14,787 bases of DNA from Thermoplasmata archaeon (GCA_021799315.1 JAJZAR010000029.1:1-14787), one strand, 5' to 3'; counted from the first letter of the stretch, positions 8,250 through 14,787 are shown. The notes: generated by a model from the letters alone, not told the origin. Translations and numbers: made by a program.

Positions 8250-8260
8250 CCATAAAAATG
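8250..8260 (+). promoter_or_regulatory. Candidate TATA box of the GH12 gene
   Basis: CCATAAAAATG, centred about 28 bases before the ATG at 8283, with no ribosome site between, fits a leaderless transcript. A better-looking box (TTTAATATAAAG, 8226-8237) lies about 50 bases upstream and would give a leader of about 25 bases instead. Confidence 0.4.
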
Positions 8261-8282
8261 CATAGAGTTCAGTAGATGAGTA

Positions 8283-9278
8283 ATGATGAGGAAAGAGTTG
8301 AAGGTTTTAATAACAGTTTTTGTTGTATTATTATTAGTTGTATCTTTTTATTACGGATATGAAAAAACAAAACCTTCACCGGTAATCATTCCGCCCACGT
8401 CTCCTCCAGGTAAAAATAATTCAACTTCTCCACCACCAACTTCAAGTAACCACCCTAGTTACTTAGCTCATGTTATTGGCACGGCGGATGATCAATATAA
8501 TTATGTTCCATTAAAATATGGAGCAATCGGAACTGATCTTTGGAACTTAAAATCAGCTGAAGGGAATACCAACATGACAGTTGATAATAGTGGAATCCTA
8601 TACGTGAATTCCTCATTTTCAAATGTGAAGAGTGACTACGATACCATTCTGGGATATCCCGAAATAGCCTATGGATATAATCTGGAAGACGAAATGTTTG
8701 GAAATAAACAATCAAATGACCTTGTGTTCCCTATGAAGTTTTCACAGTTCAGGAATTTGAGCTTTGATTCTACAGTGAATTACTCATTTACTAATCTATC
8801 TCCATCATCAATTCCTATAGATTTTTCTTACGATCTTTGGTTGGAGGAAAATCCGAGCCCAAACGTTGATCCAAATCAGAGCGATTTGGAAGTAATGATA
8901 TGGATGTACTGTCAGGATAATCAACCAATTGGAGAGAAAGTTGGAACATTCAACTCAAATATTACTTTTAACCACCAGATATACAATGCACAATGGGCAG
9001 TCTGGTTTGGTAAGGCAAATGCATGGCCAACTGTTTCCTTCGTTCTAATGAATCCAGGAGTATTAAGAGATTCAAACATTTCCTTGAACATTTCAAAATT
9101 TATAACCTTTGGTGGGTCGGTTTCAAAGGAAAACATGCTGAATCATACATTAATGGGTATAGAGATGGGAAATGAATTTGGTAATGAGAACATTGCTAAA
9201 AATATCAGTGATTGGGTTATAAACTACTATGCCTTTAGTATAGGAAAAAACACCGTAAAGATTATTGAACATCAATGA
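8283..9278 (+). CDS. GH12 endo-beta-1,4-glucanase, membrane-tethered and surface-exposed
   Basis: Predicted endoglucanase acting outside the cell on cellulose or mixed beta-glucans; 331 residues. Seen in order: a short basic N-terminus, one membrane helix (7-26, signal anchor or uncleaved signal), a Pro/Ser/Thr-rich linker (30-60), then a GH12 domain of about 270 residues. Its landmarks are GYPEIAYGYN (124-133), FPMKFSQF (149-156), DLEVMIWMY (201-209) with proposed nucleophile Glu203, and WAVWFG (238-243). These are followed by GIEMGNEFGN (292-301) with proposed acid/base Glu294. The layout matches the secreted acid-active GH12 cellulases of Sulfolobus solfataricus (recalled). About 13 N-X-S/T sequons suggest heavy N-glycosylation. 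ATG at 8283 is followed directly by a second ATG at 8286; neither has a ribosome site, so translation is probably leaderless. The gene is divergent from the importer operon, supporting a joint role. Hemicellulose or xyloglucan activity cannot be excluded. Confidence 0.88.
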   Translation: MMRKELKVLITVFVVLLLVVSFYYGYEKTKPSPVIIPPTSPPGKNNSTSPPPTSSNHPSYLAHVIGTADDQYNYVPLKYGAIGTDLWNLKSAEGNTNMTVDNSGILYVNSSFSNVKSDYDTILGYPEIAYGYNLEDEMFGNKQSNDLVFPMKFSQFRNLSFDSTVNYSFTNLSPSSIPIDFSYDLWLEENPSPNVDPNQSDLEVMIWMYCQDNQPIGEKVGTFNSNITFNHQIYNAQWAVWFGKANAWPTVSFVLMNPGVLRDSNISLNISKFITFGGSVSKENMLNHTLMGIEMGNEFGNENIAKNISDWVINYYAFSIGKNTVKIIEHQ

Positions 9279-9350
9279 TGAAATAAAATGAAACAATCAT
9301 AACATCTAAATTTCCTCTATGTTTCCTCTTAAATCTATTACTTCTTTATG

Positions 9351-9557
9351 TTATTTAATATCCTGCGAACTTATGTCTAACCCACTTGAGGAAAAAGATA
9401 AAGCGACCAGATGAGCACTGTTTCCAATAACGTAAACCATGTCCAGAACATATAAGTATTCAGTAACATCATTTTTCAAGAAAGCCAGAATATTGATTGC
9501 AAGAATTACCATTGAGATTATTCCAACAACAATAATTGCATAGATGCTTTTTTTCAT
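9351..9557 (-). CDS. Small membrane protein, unknown function
   Basis: A 68-residue protein I do not recognise. It starts MKKS, has a clear membrane helix at about 5-27, a short charged turn (KNDVTEY, 29-35), and a second hydrophobic stretch at about 36-56 that may also span the membrane. It ends in a polar tail. The ATG at 9555-9557 has no ribosome site but a TATA-like element 27 bases ahead, matching the leaderless pattern of the neighbouring genes, which makes it more credible than a chance frame. It lies 101 bases downstream of the large ABC-2-like membrane protein gene on the same strand and converges with the GH12 gene. It could be a small partner of the former. Function is not inferable. 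Confidence 0.5.
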   Translation of the reverse strand: MKKSIYAIIVVGIISMVILAINILAFLKNDVTEYLYVLDMVYVIGNSAHLVALSFSSSGLDISSQDIK

Positions 9558-9579
9558 TGATTTATTACTTTTAACTGCA

Positions 9580-9590
9580 TAATAAATCTA
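9580..9590 (-). promoter_or_regulatory. Candidate TATA box of the small membrane protein gene
   Basis: TAGATTTATTA on the minus strand, centred about 27 bases before the ATG at 9557, with no ribosome site in between. Confidence 0.4.
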
Positions 9591-9658
9591 TCCCATGATC
9601 ATACAGCAGTCTACATTCTTCGACAGCCAAGAAATAGATGTATTATCTGTTGTCTATT

Positions 9659-11230
9659 TTAATACCTGTAATATCTCCTGATTGACAGGTAGAATAAAGC
9701 CACAGATATTCCTATTATGGATGAGAGGAATATTATAGGAGATAAATCGAATATTGAGAGATGATTCAACATTACAACTCCACTAACCGGACTCCTAAGG
9801 AAATAGCTATTCATCTCCTCCACATTAAGCACAGGTAATACTCCACTTATTACATTCATAGTTCTTATGTTTTCAAGGACTGGCTTAAACAGGAAACTTT
9901 CAGAGAAGAACGGTAATATAGATCCTAACTCAAAAATTGACTGGGAGATGGAATCAATTATGGGATAACCTAATACGAGAAATATAGTTAGGAATGTTTT
10001 GGGTGTTGATTTGCCAATAAAATACACGCCTACAAGAAGATAGAGAGATGCGAATACAGTGTATGCAGCAAGACTGAATAAATAGATGTAAAGGAATGCG
10101 AGCCCGGATAGGGAATAGTGTAACAGTGCTTCTGAAATGATGTATGTTGCCAGGAAGGCAAAGCTCTCGAATATTGACATTGTAATTATAGATGAAGTAA
10201 ATTCACTTACAACGGTATACCATCTCTTCCTTGGCACTGATAGATAATACATATAAACTGATGGATTAAACATTGGTACGAAGAGCATCAGTACCATGAA
10301 AACAGCTACCAGTAGCATTATTTCAGAGCCCGTATTGCCAAGTAACCCCAGAATGGAAGTTTCTGAAGATGATGAGTATAAACTGCTTCTAAAATTAGTA
10401 TTCATTGATGTTCCATTGATAAAGAAAGTTACATTATATGCTTCATTCATCGATAAAACTGTTTGCTCATTTGAGTTAAATGTATAAATCTTATTGTATG
10501 AATAATTTCCAAGGTATACCATTGGGCCTACTGAATTATTTTGTTGTGGATTGTAAAGGTGGTAAGATAGGTTGTAAGTTCCCCCTTTGACTCCCTGTAC
10601 CATTATAACAGGTGAAATGCCGTAATAACCTAAAAGATAGGATGGAAGGTACGCTATATACATATTGCCCGTTACGCTCTTATTTTTTGTATTTACTATT
10701 TGTTCACTGCTGAAGCCAAATCTGTCATCCTTCTGGTTTGCCAGCTGATAACCTTTGGAGTCGAGCACTGTATAGTTTTCTACGCAGTAAGCTAAGATTG
10801 AATATTCCTTGTTGTCGTAACTTTTTGGTGAAAGTGAGATTAAATATGAATTGTTGAGCGTAAAATTACCCTGATCACCAGTCTTTTGCAAGTAATATAT
10901 ATTGAAAAAACTAAAATTTTTAAATATTAAATTTTGAACTTGGACAGATACGTTAAGTTTAAGCGACAAATTCGCACCAGGGTCCAGTTTGTTATTCAGC
11001 AAATAATAGGTTTCAGCATTGTTGCTGCTTAGATTGGAAAATGCGATTGATATATCCCCAAACCTGTTGTTACAGCTAAGAAGGTACATATTTGAGTCGC
11101 TTGTGGGAATTGAACTGTTTTCTATGAGGATTGCTGGAAAAATCAGAATGCATACCAATGAGAGTATAATAATAACCCTTGGTTTCATCTTTGAGCGAAT
11201 TGAATTGAGAATATCATTTACAGTATTCAT
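9659..11230 (-). CDS. ABC-2-like membrane protein with large glycosylated outer domain
   Basis: A 523-residue integral membrane protein of unknown substrate. Seen: basic N-terminus, membrane helix 1 (about 18-36), then a polar outer segment of about 265 residues (37-301). That segment carries 13 N-X-S/T sequons between 66 and 272. Five further hydrophobic segments follow (about 303-321, 346-368, 374-404, 411-428, 495-516), with a basic cytosolic loop (SVPRKRWY, 331-338) after the second. One helix, a long outer loop and then a helix bundle resembles ABC-2-type export permeases, whose ATPase is a separate protein. No ATPase gene is adjacent on this strand; the ABC ATPase at 14620 is on the other strand and three genes away. 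The ATG at 11228-11230 has a TATA box 27 bases upstream and no ribosome site. Family assignment is moderate, and an S-layer-associated or other membrane role is possible. Confidence 0.75.
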   Translation of the reverse strand: MNTVNDILNSIRSKMKPRVIIILSLVCILIFPAILIENSSIPTSDSNMYLLSCNNRFGDISIAFSNLSSNNAETYYLLNNKLDPGANLSLKLNVSVQVQNLIFKNFSFFNIYYLQKTGDQGNFTLNNSYLISLSPKSYDNKEYSILAYCVENYTVLDSKGYQLANQKDDRFGFSSEQIVNTKNKSVTGNMYIAYLPSYLLGYYGISPVIMVQGVKGGTYNLSYHLYNPQQNNSVGPMVYLGNYSYNKIYTFNSNEQTVLSMNEAYNVTFFINGTSMNTNFRSSLYSSSSETSILGLLGNTGSEIMLLVAVFMVLMLFVPMFNPSVYMYYLSVPRKRWYTVVSEFTSSIITMSIFESFAFLATYIISEALLHYSLSGLAFLYIYLFSLAAYTVFASLYLLVGVYFIGKSTPKTFLTIFLVLGYPIIDSISQSIFELGSILPFFSESFLFKPVLENIRTMNVISGVLPVLNVEEMNSYFLRSPVSGVVMLNHLSIFDLSPIIFLSSIIGISVALFYLSIRRYYRY

Positions 11231-11251
11231 TCGAGACTGATGAAATATTGC

Positions 11252-11265
11252 ACATATATAATAAA
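11252..11265 (-). promoter_or_regulatory. TATA box of the ABC-2-like gene
   Basis: TTTATTATATATGT on the minus strand, centred about 27 bases before the ATG at 11230, with no Shine-Dalgarno sequence, fits a leaderless transcript. It lies in the 124-base gap after the sugar kinase, which implies the two genes are not strictly one transcript. Confidence 0.55.
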
Positions 11266-11354
11266 GTTTTTTATTTGTTTACTTTGTATACTTTTCAACT
11301 CGTTATGAAATTTTGTTTTACCGAAAGTCCTTAGCTATGATTAAATCACTTATT

Positions 11355-12362
11355 TTAATATCCCAGCGAGCTGACCCGTATTTCAGGATCAAAATTTTTG
11401 ATTATTTCGTCCAGATCTCTAATTATACTATCCCTCATTTCGGTGTCAATGGGATTTCCCTGTTCATTTAAACCGAGCACTATTCCTCCAACAGCTACAT
11501 GATATCCATTAAAGAATCTTATTTTGCACCTGACTCTTGAAGAAATTATGTTCCTTATTATTGGACCAGCGATCATTGTGCCTCCAAGCACCGAGACTTC
11601 AGGGCATTCATTAAAATGCTTTAACATTGAATTAACTATCATTGAGTCGTAATCACCTGCATTGTTGATTATTTCCTTGGCATATTTTTGTCCCTTTTTT
11701 GCCATTTCAACAACCTTTGGGCTTAGTAGTGCCACTTTTCTTTTGTTATGATCTCTTTCCAGTGATCCCACTACTTCCCTGAAGTCTTCACCGAAATGCC
11801 GTGAAACAAGATCGATGAAATCTTTCCCTTCCAGTATTCCATCCATTTGTCTTTCTGCTGTCCTTATCGCTTCCCTTCCTATCCACGAGGCCGAACCTTC
11901 ATCCCCTGCAAACCATCCCCATCCACCTATCCTTTTTATTTTTCCGTCCTTCTGAAACATGCCCACGCTCCCTGTACCTGGAGCAAACACAACTCCATCA
12001 CTGAACATATTTGACATCCTGTATGCAACCAGTCCATCATTCTCTATCCTAAGATCGTTCCTCTGGAAAATATCCCTTAACATGTTTTTCCCTCTTTCTG
12101 TTGCGTCTGTTGAATCTCCGATTCCCGCTAGTCCTATGATAATTTTTACTTCTTCAGATATGCCGATTCCGATCTTATCCTCTATCTGCTTGATTGTACT
12201 CCTTATATTTTCAGATGCTATATTTTCAGGTACAGCTGTAAAATTTGATGGTCCAGCAAGTCCTACCGATAATAATTTTCTGGAACTGTCATCAAAAAGA
12301 AGTGCACATGTTTTTGTAGCTCCGCCGTCTATTGAAAGAATCATATCTGGAAATCTATTCAT
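11355..12362 (-). CDS. BadF/BadG-family sugar kinase (hexosamine, hexose or KDG kinase)
   Basis: ATP-dependent cytosolic kinase of the actin/hexokinase fold, 335 residues. Seen: phosphate-1 loop IDGGATKT (11-18), proposed catalytic Asp109 in ENDGLVAY, phosphate-2 loop APGTGSVG (127-134), GGWGWFAGDEGSASWIG (146-162) as in N-acetylglucosamine kinases, and adenosine motif VLGGTMIAGP (258-267). No iron-sulfur cysteines of the dehydratase activators are present, so it is a kinase-type member. Characterised archaeal relatives include a broad hexokinase from Sulfolobus tokodaii and a 2-keto-3-deoxygluconate kinase from Thermoplasma acidophilum (recalled). Either would suit a glucose-catabolic role beside this locus. 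Start: ATG at 12362 gives MNRFPDM. The TATA box at 12374-12384 predicts transcription starting near 12353, which would favour the ATG at 12344 (MILSIDGG), a typical family N-terminus. Confidence 0.9.
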   Translation of the reverse strand: MNRFPDMILSIDGGATKTCALLFDDSSRKLLSVGLAGPSNFTAVPENIASENIRSTIKQIEDKIGIGISEEVKIIIGLAGIGDSTDATERGKNMLRDIFQRNDLRIENDGLVAYRMSNMFSDGVVFAPGTGSVGMFQKDGKIKRIGGWGWFAGDEGSASWIGREAIRTAERQMDGILEGKDFIDLVSRHFGEDFREVVGSLERDHNKRKVALLSPKVVEMAKKGQKYAKEIINNAGDYDSMIVNSMLKHFNECPEVSVLGGTMIAGPIIRNIISSRVRCKIRFFNGYHVAVGGIVLGLNEQGNPIDTEMRDSIIRDLDEIIKNFDPEIRVSSLGY

Positions 12363-12373
12363 CTCTTATATTT

Positions 12374-12384
12374 TTTATATAAAT
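12374..12384 (-). promoter_or_regulatory. TATA box of the sugar kinase gene
   Basis: ATTTATATAAA on the minus strand is the best TATA match in the window. Its centre is only about 17 bases before the ATG at 12362 but 35 before the ATG at 12344, so it bears on which start is used. Confidence 0.6.
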
Positions 12385-12479
12385 AGTGTACTCTTTGTTT
12401 TAATAATATAATCCTAAAACTATACAATACTTCAATTTAATCTCATGCAGTTGATATATCATTTTGTTACAAGCAAATA

Positions 12480-12490
12480 CCTTAATTAAA
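12480..12490 (+). promoter_or_regulatory. Candidate TATA box of the M13 peptidase gene
   Basis: CCTTAATTAAA lies about 23 bases (centre) before the ATG at 12507. There is no ribosome site between, so a leaderless or nearly leaderless transcript is expected. The match is moderate. Confidence 0.4.
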
Positions 12491-12506
12491 CCAGATAAGA
12501 GTTATA

Positions 12507-14528
12507 ATGGATTTAGTGGATACAGGTAACATGGTGGACAATAGTTTTATTGAAAGGATTGACCCAAAGGAAAGGCCAGAAGAAGCGAAATTTTCAATCC
12601 AGAATATGGATATGAATGAAGACCCTATGGCGAATTTTTTCAGATTCGCTAACGGAAAATGGATCGATACACATCCAATTCCTCCAGATAAATCCTCATG
12701 GGGCGGATTCATGGAGCTCAGAGACAGAAATATATACATCCTTGGAAAAATACTTGAAAGGTGTGCACTTGATGGTGGGAAGGAAAGGAATATAGAAAAA
12801 ATGGTGGGTGACTTCTATGTCTCCATAATGGATCAGAAAAATCTGGAGAAGAAGAAATTTGATCCCATAAAGCCCATTATAGAAAGGATAAGCAGGGTAG
12901 GCAATAATAAGGAGATAATTGATGTTTCTCAATATCTTCATTCAAACGGCATAGGAAATTTCTTTTCAGTCTTTTCGATGCCAGATGAAAAGAACAGTTC
13001 AGTCTACGCTTTCTACATTTATCAGGGCGGACTCTCACTGCCAAACAGGGATTACTACATTCAGGATTCTTTCCAAAAGACGAGGGATGAATTTGTAACT
13101 CATATGACGAACATGTTCAACATGTATGGATACTCCCCCACTGAGTCAAAGGAATTTTCGGAAAAAGTGATGAAAATTGAAACCTACATTGCAAAGGCAT
13201 GCAGACCCCAGGCAGATCTAAGGGATTCGGAAAAGAACTATAACAGAATCCCATACGATGAGCTGAATGAAAAGTTCAGCAGGTTAAACCTGGTAAAATA
13301 CCTCGAAATGTCAGAGGTACCAAAAACTGAATACATAGTCGTTGGTCAGCCTGAAGTTCTGAGTGCTGTGGATAAAATGCTTGAAGAGTTTTCACTGGAA
13401 GAACTGAAAACATACCTCATATGGAACGCAATTAACTATGCTGCACCTTACTTACACGAGGCTGCAGAGATGGAGCACTTTGATTTCTTCAACAGGAAAC
13501 TGCTGGGACAGGAAGTGCCAGAAAAAAGATGGAAAAAGGCAGTGTATATTGTGGATAGATCTATAGGTGAGGCTCTAGGAGAACTTTATGTGGAGCAGGA
13601 GTTTGGCAAGGAAGCACGGGAAAGAATGGAAACAATGGTTAATGATATTAGATCTGTCTTTGAGGAGAAACTTAAGAATTTACCATGGATGAGCGATGTG
13701 ACAAAGAAAAAAGCACTTGAAAAATTCAGCAAGTTCAGGGCAAAAATCGGTTACCCAACAAAGTTCATTGATTATTCATCAATTGACATAAAAAAGGATG
13801 ATCTTCTGGGAAATGTTATGAGGTCTGAAAACTTTGAGTTTAAAAGAGAGGCCACAAGAATCGGTGAACAGGTTGACAAAGAACTCTGGCTAATGACACC
13901 TCCAACAGTAAACGCCTATTTCTCCCCTACAGAAAATGAGATAGTATTTCCTGCTGGTATACTTCAACCGCCCTTCTTTGACGCTACCATGGATGATGCT
14001 GTAAATTACGGAGGTATTGGAGGAGTTATATCACATGAGATTACCCATGGATTTGATGACCAGGGAAGAAGATATGACATGGATGGAAATCTCAAGGACT
14101 GGTGGACGGAGGAAGATGCTAAGAAATTCACAGAAAGGGCAGACGAGGTTGTAAAACTATACGATTCTCTTGAAGTTTTACCCGGACTCCATGTTAATGG
14201 AAAACTTACTCTGGGTGAGAATATTGCAGATCTTGGTGGGGTTAGTATTGCATTCGAGGCATTACAGAGAAGATTGAGAAAAAACCCAGAACTTAATAAG
14301 AAGATAGATGGGTTCACACCAGAACAAAGATTCTTCTTATCATGGGCCCAGATTTGGAGAGGAAATAACAGAGAACCTGAGATCAGGAGGAGAATTTCCA
14401 TAGACCCACATTCTCCCAATGTTTTCAGGGGTTCCATACCTGTTATGAATCATGAAAAATTTGATTCTGCATTTATGGAACTTTCCAAGGTTAAGAAGGG
14501 ACTGGATAAGAAGATATTCATCTGGTAA
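12507..14528 (+). CDS. pepO: M13 family zinc metallopeptidase (PepO/neprilysin type)
   Basis: Zinc endopeptidase expected to cut oligopeptides; 673 residues, a usual length for the family. Seen: the N-terminal M13 domain starts with DPMANFFRFANGKWIDTHPI, and the substrate-binding NAYF is at 469-472. The zinc motif HEITH has ligands His510 and His514 and catalytic Glu511. The second motif ENIADLGG has third ligand Glu571 and Asp575. DPHSPNVFRGSIPVMN lies near the C-terminus and carries the family His and Arg. There is no signal peptide or membrane segment, so the enzyme is cytosolic, unlike neprilysin. The protein ends in KKIFIW: the final Trp of the usual Cys-x-x-Trp ending is kept but the Cys is missing, as fits a protein without disulfides. 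ATG at 12507 is chosen; Met9 is a less likely alternative. The gene appears to stand alone, with a role in peptide turnover unrelated to the sugar genes. Confidence 0.95.
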   Translation: MDLVDTGNMVDNSFIERIDPKERPEEAKFSIQNMDMNEDPMANFFRFANGKWIDTHPIPPDKSSWGGFMELRDRNIYILGKILERCALDGGKERNIEKMVGDFYVSIMDQKNLEKKKFDPIKPIIERISRVGNNKEIIDVSQYLHSNGIGNFFSVFSMPDEKNSSVYAFYIYQGGLSLPNRDYYIQDSFQKTRDEFVTHMTNMFNMYGYSPTESKEFSEKVMKIETYIAKACRPQADLRDSEKNYNRIPYDELNEKFSRLNLVKYLEMSEVPKTEYIVVGQPEVLSAVDKMLEEFSLEELKTYLIWNAINYAAPYLHEAAEMEHFDFFNRKLLGQEVPEKRWKKAVYIVDRSIGEALGELYVEQEFGKEARERMETMVNDIRSVFEEKLKNLPWMSDVTKKKALEKFSKFRAKIGYPTKFIDYSSIDIKKDDLLGNVMRSENFEFKREATRIGEQVDKELWLMTPPTVNAYFSPTENEIVFPAGILQPPFFDATMDDAVNYGGIGGVISHEITHGFDDQGRRYDMDGNLKDWWTEEDAKKFTERADEVVKLYDSLEVLPGLHVNGKLTLGENIADLGGVSIAFEALQRRLRKNPELNKKIDGFTPEQRFFLSWAQIWRGNNREPEIRRRISIDPHSPNVFRGSIPVMNHEKFDSAFMELSKVKKGLDKKIFIW

Positions 14529-14545
14529 TCAATATTTTCAATAAC

Positions 14546-14557
14546 TTTTTTATTTTT
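14546..14557 (+). terminator. T-tract terminator after the M13 peptidase
   Basis: TTTTTTATTTTT, 18 bases after the stop codon, matches the intrinsic T-rich stop signals of archaea and has no associated hairpin. It separates the peptidase from the ABC ATPase gene that follows. Confidence 0.5.
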
Positions 14558-14583
14558 CTAATACGCATCAGTTCAAATTTCGA

Positions 14584-14593
14584 ACTTATATAC
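14584..14593 (+). promoter_or_regulatory. TATA box of the ABC ATPase gene
   Basis: ACTTATATAC, centred about 31 bases before the ATG at 14620 and 37 before the in-frame ATG at 14626. It suggests a short or absent leader. An imperfect palindrome, GTTCAAATTTCGAAC (14571-14585), directly precedes and touches it and could be an operator. Confidence 0.5.
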
Positions 14594-14619
14594 CTTTTTA
14601 ATAGATTCCCATATATTTC

Positions 14620-14787
14620 ATGTTCATGATTGAAATAACCAATGTTACTGCCTCCTATGCAGGTACAGAGAAGAGGTTAGCACTCAAGAATATAAGTTTC
14701 TCCATTGGAAAGGAAAAGGCTGTAATGATTGGACCTAATGGTTCTGGAAAAACAAGCGTTATAAAACTTATTCTTGGTATTCTTGAA
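14620..14787 (+). CDS. ABC transporter ATPase, N-terminal part only
   Basis: The first 56 residues of an ABC ATP-binding subunit; the frame is still open at the window edge. Seen: MFMIEITNVTASY, the usual first strand and aromatic A-loop Tyr, then LKNISFSI, and Walker A GPNGSGKT followed by SVIKLILGIL. The GPNGSGKT form and the short N-terminus resemble ATPases that pair with ABC-2-type export permeases more than the Opp/Dpp ATPases in this window, though this is weak evidence. It has its own promoter and begins a new unit. An ABC-2 permease gene downstream would be expected. A second in-frame ATG at 14626 is an equally plausible start; no ribosome site marks either. Confidence 0.88.
   Translation, partial: MFMIEITNVTASYAGTEKRLALKNISFSIGKEKAVMIGPNGSGKTSVIKLILGILE

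Larger units (their letters stand above)
7860..8282. other. 423-base divergent intergenic region
   Basis: Separates the importer operon (-) from the GH12 gene (+) and should hold control sites for both. Besides the two TATA candidates I see a perfect 12-base palindrome (7929-7940) and a 16-base inverted repeat (8143-8158). The plus strand of 8030-8220 is strikingly T- and C-rich and A-poor compared with the surrounding genes. A 75-codon open frame (8028-8255) exists, but it has no ribosome site, unusual codons and no recognisable content. The region is much longer than the other gaps here (44-174 bases), so a small RNA or a decayed gene is possible. No tRNA-like or known RNA fold was recognised. 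Confidence 0.5.

Noticed and set aside
8028..8255. A 75-codon plus-strand open frame in the divergent intergenic region, starting GTG.
   Set aside because: No ribosome site, no clear promoter at leaderless distance, codons such as CGT, CGA and CGC unlike the AGA/AGG-rich neighbours, and no recognisable motif. The hydrophobic look follows from T-rich DNA.
1..14787. Search by eye for CRISPR arrays, tRNA genes, transposases, terminal inverted repeats and attachment sites.
   Set aside because: No regularly spaced repeats, tRNA-like motifs, transposase motifs or flanking repeats were seen. Faint or divergent cases could be missed without computation.

Overview
The window reads as an AT-rich archaeal chromosome segment, most likely from a thermoacidophile of the Thermoplasmatales; Sulfolobales is the main alternative. 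Signs of this are TATA boxes about 25-30 bases ahead of several start codons with no Shine-Dalgarno sequence (leaderless transcripts), GGTGA-type ribosome sites only inside operons, TTG and GTG starts, AGA/AGG arginine codons, a LacS-type GH1 glycosidase, a BadF-type sugar kinase, and surface proteins crowded with N-glycosylation sequons. I cannot fix the genus from sequence alone.

Layout. Bases 1-2051 (+): the 3' two thirds of a GH1 beta-glycosidase gene, then an aldo/keto reductase gene broken by one 1-base deletion and one in-frame TAA. Bases 2226-7859 (-): a five-gene Opp/Dpp-class ABC importer operon (binding protein, two permeases, two ATPases; the four downstream genes overlap or nearly overlap). 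Bases 7860-8282: a 423-base divergent intergenic region. Bases 8283-9278 (+): a membrane-tethered GH12 endo-beta-1,4-glucanase. Bases 9351-11230 (-): a small membrane protein and a 523-residue ABC-2-like membrane protein with a large glycosylation-rich outer domain. Bases 11355-12362 (-): a BadF/BadG-family sugar kinase. Bases 12507-14528 (+): a cytosolic M13 (PepO/neprilysin-type) metallopeptidase. Bases 14620-14787 (+): the start of an ABC ATPase that runs off the window.

Working together (inference): the left two thirds look like a beta-glucan or cello-oligosaccharide utilisation locus. The surface GH12 enzyme would cut beta-1,4-glucan outside the cell. The membrane-anchored binding protein and Opp/Dpp-class importer would bring in the oligosaccharides, and Opp-class importers are known to carry cello-oligosaccharides in other archaea. 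The cytosolic GH1 enzyme would release glucose. The BadF-family kinase may phosphorylate glucose or 2-keto-3-deoxygluconate, although it is separated from the rest by unrelated membrane genes. No transcription factor gene is visible. I found no tRNA, rRNA, CRISPR array, transposase or attachment site.
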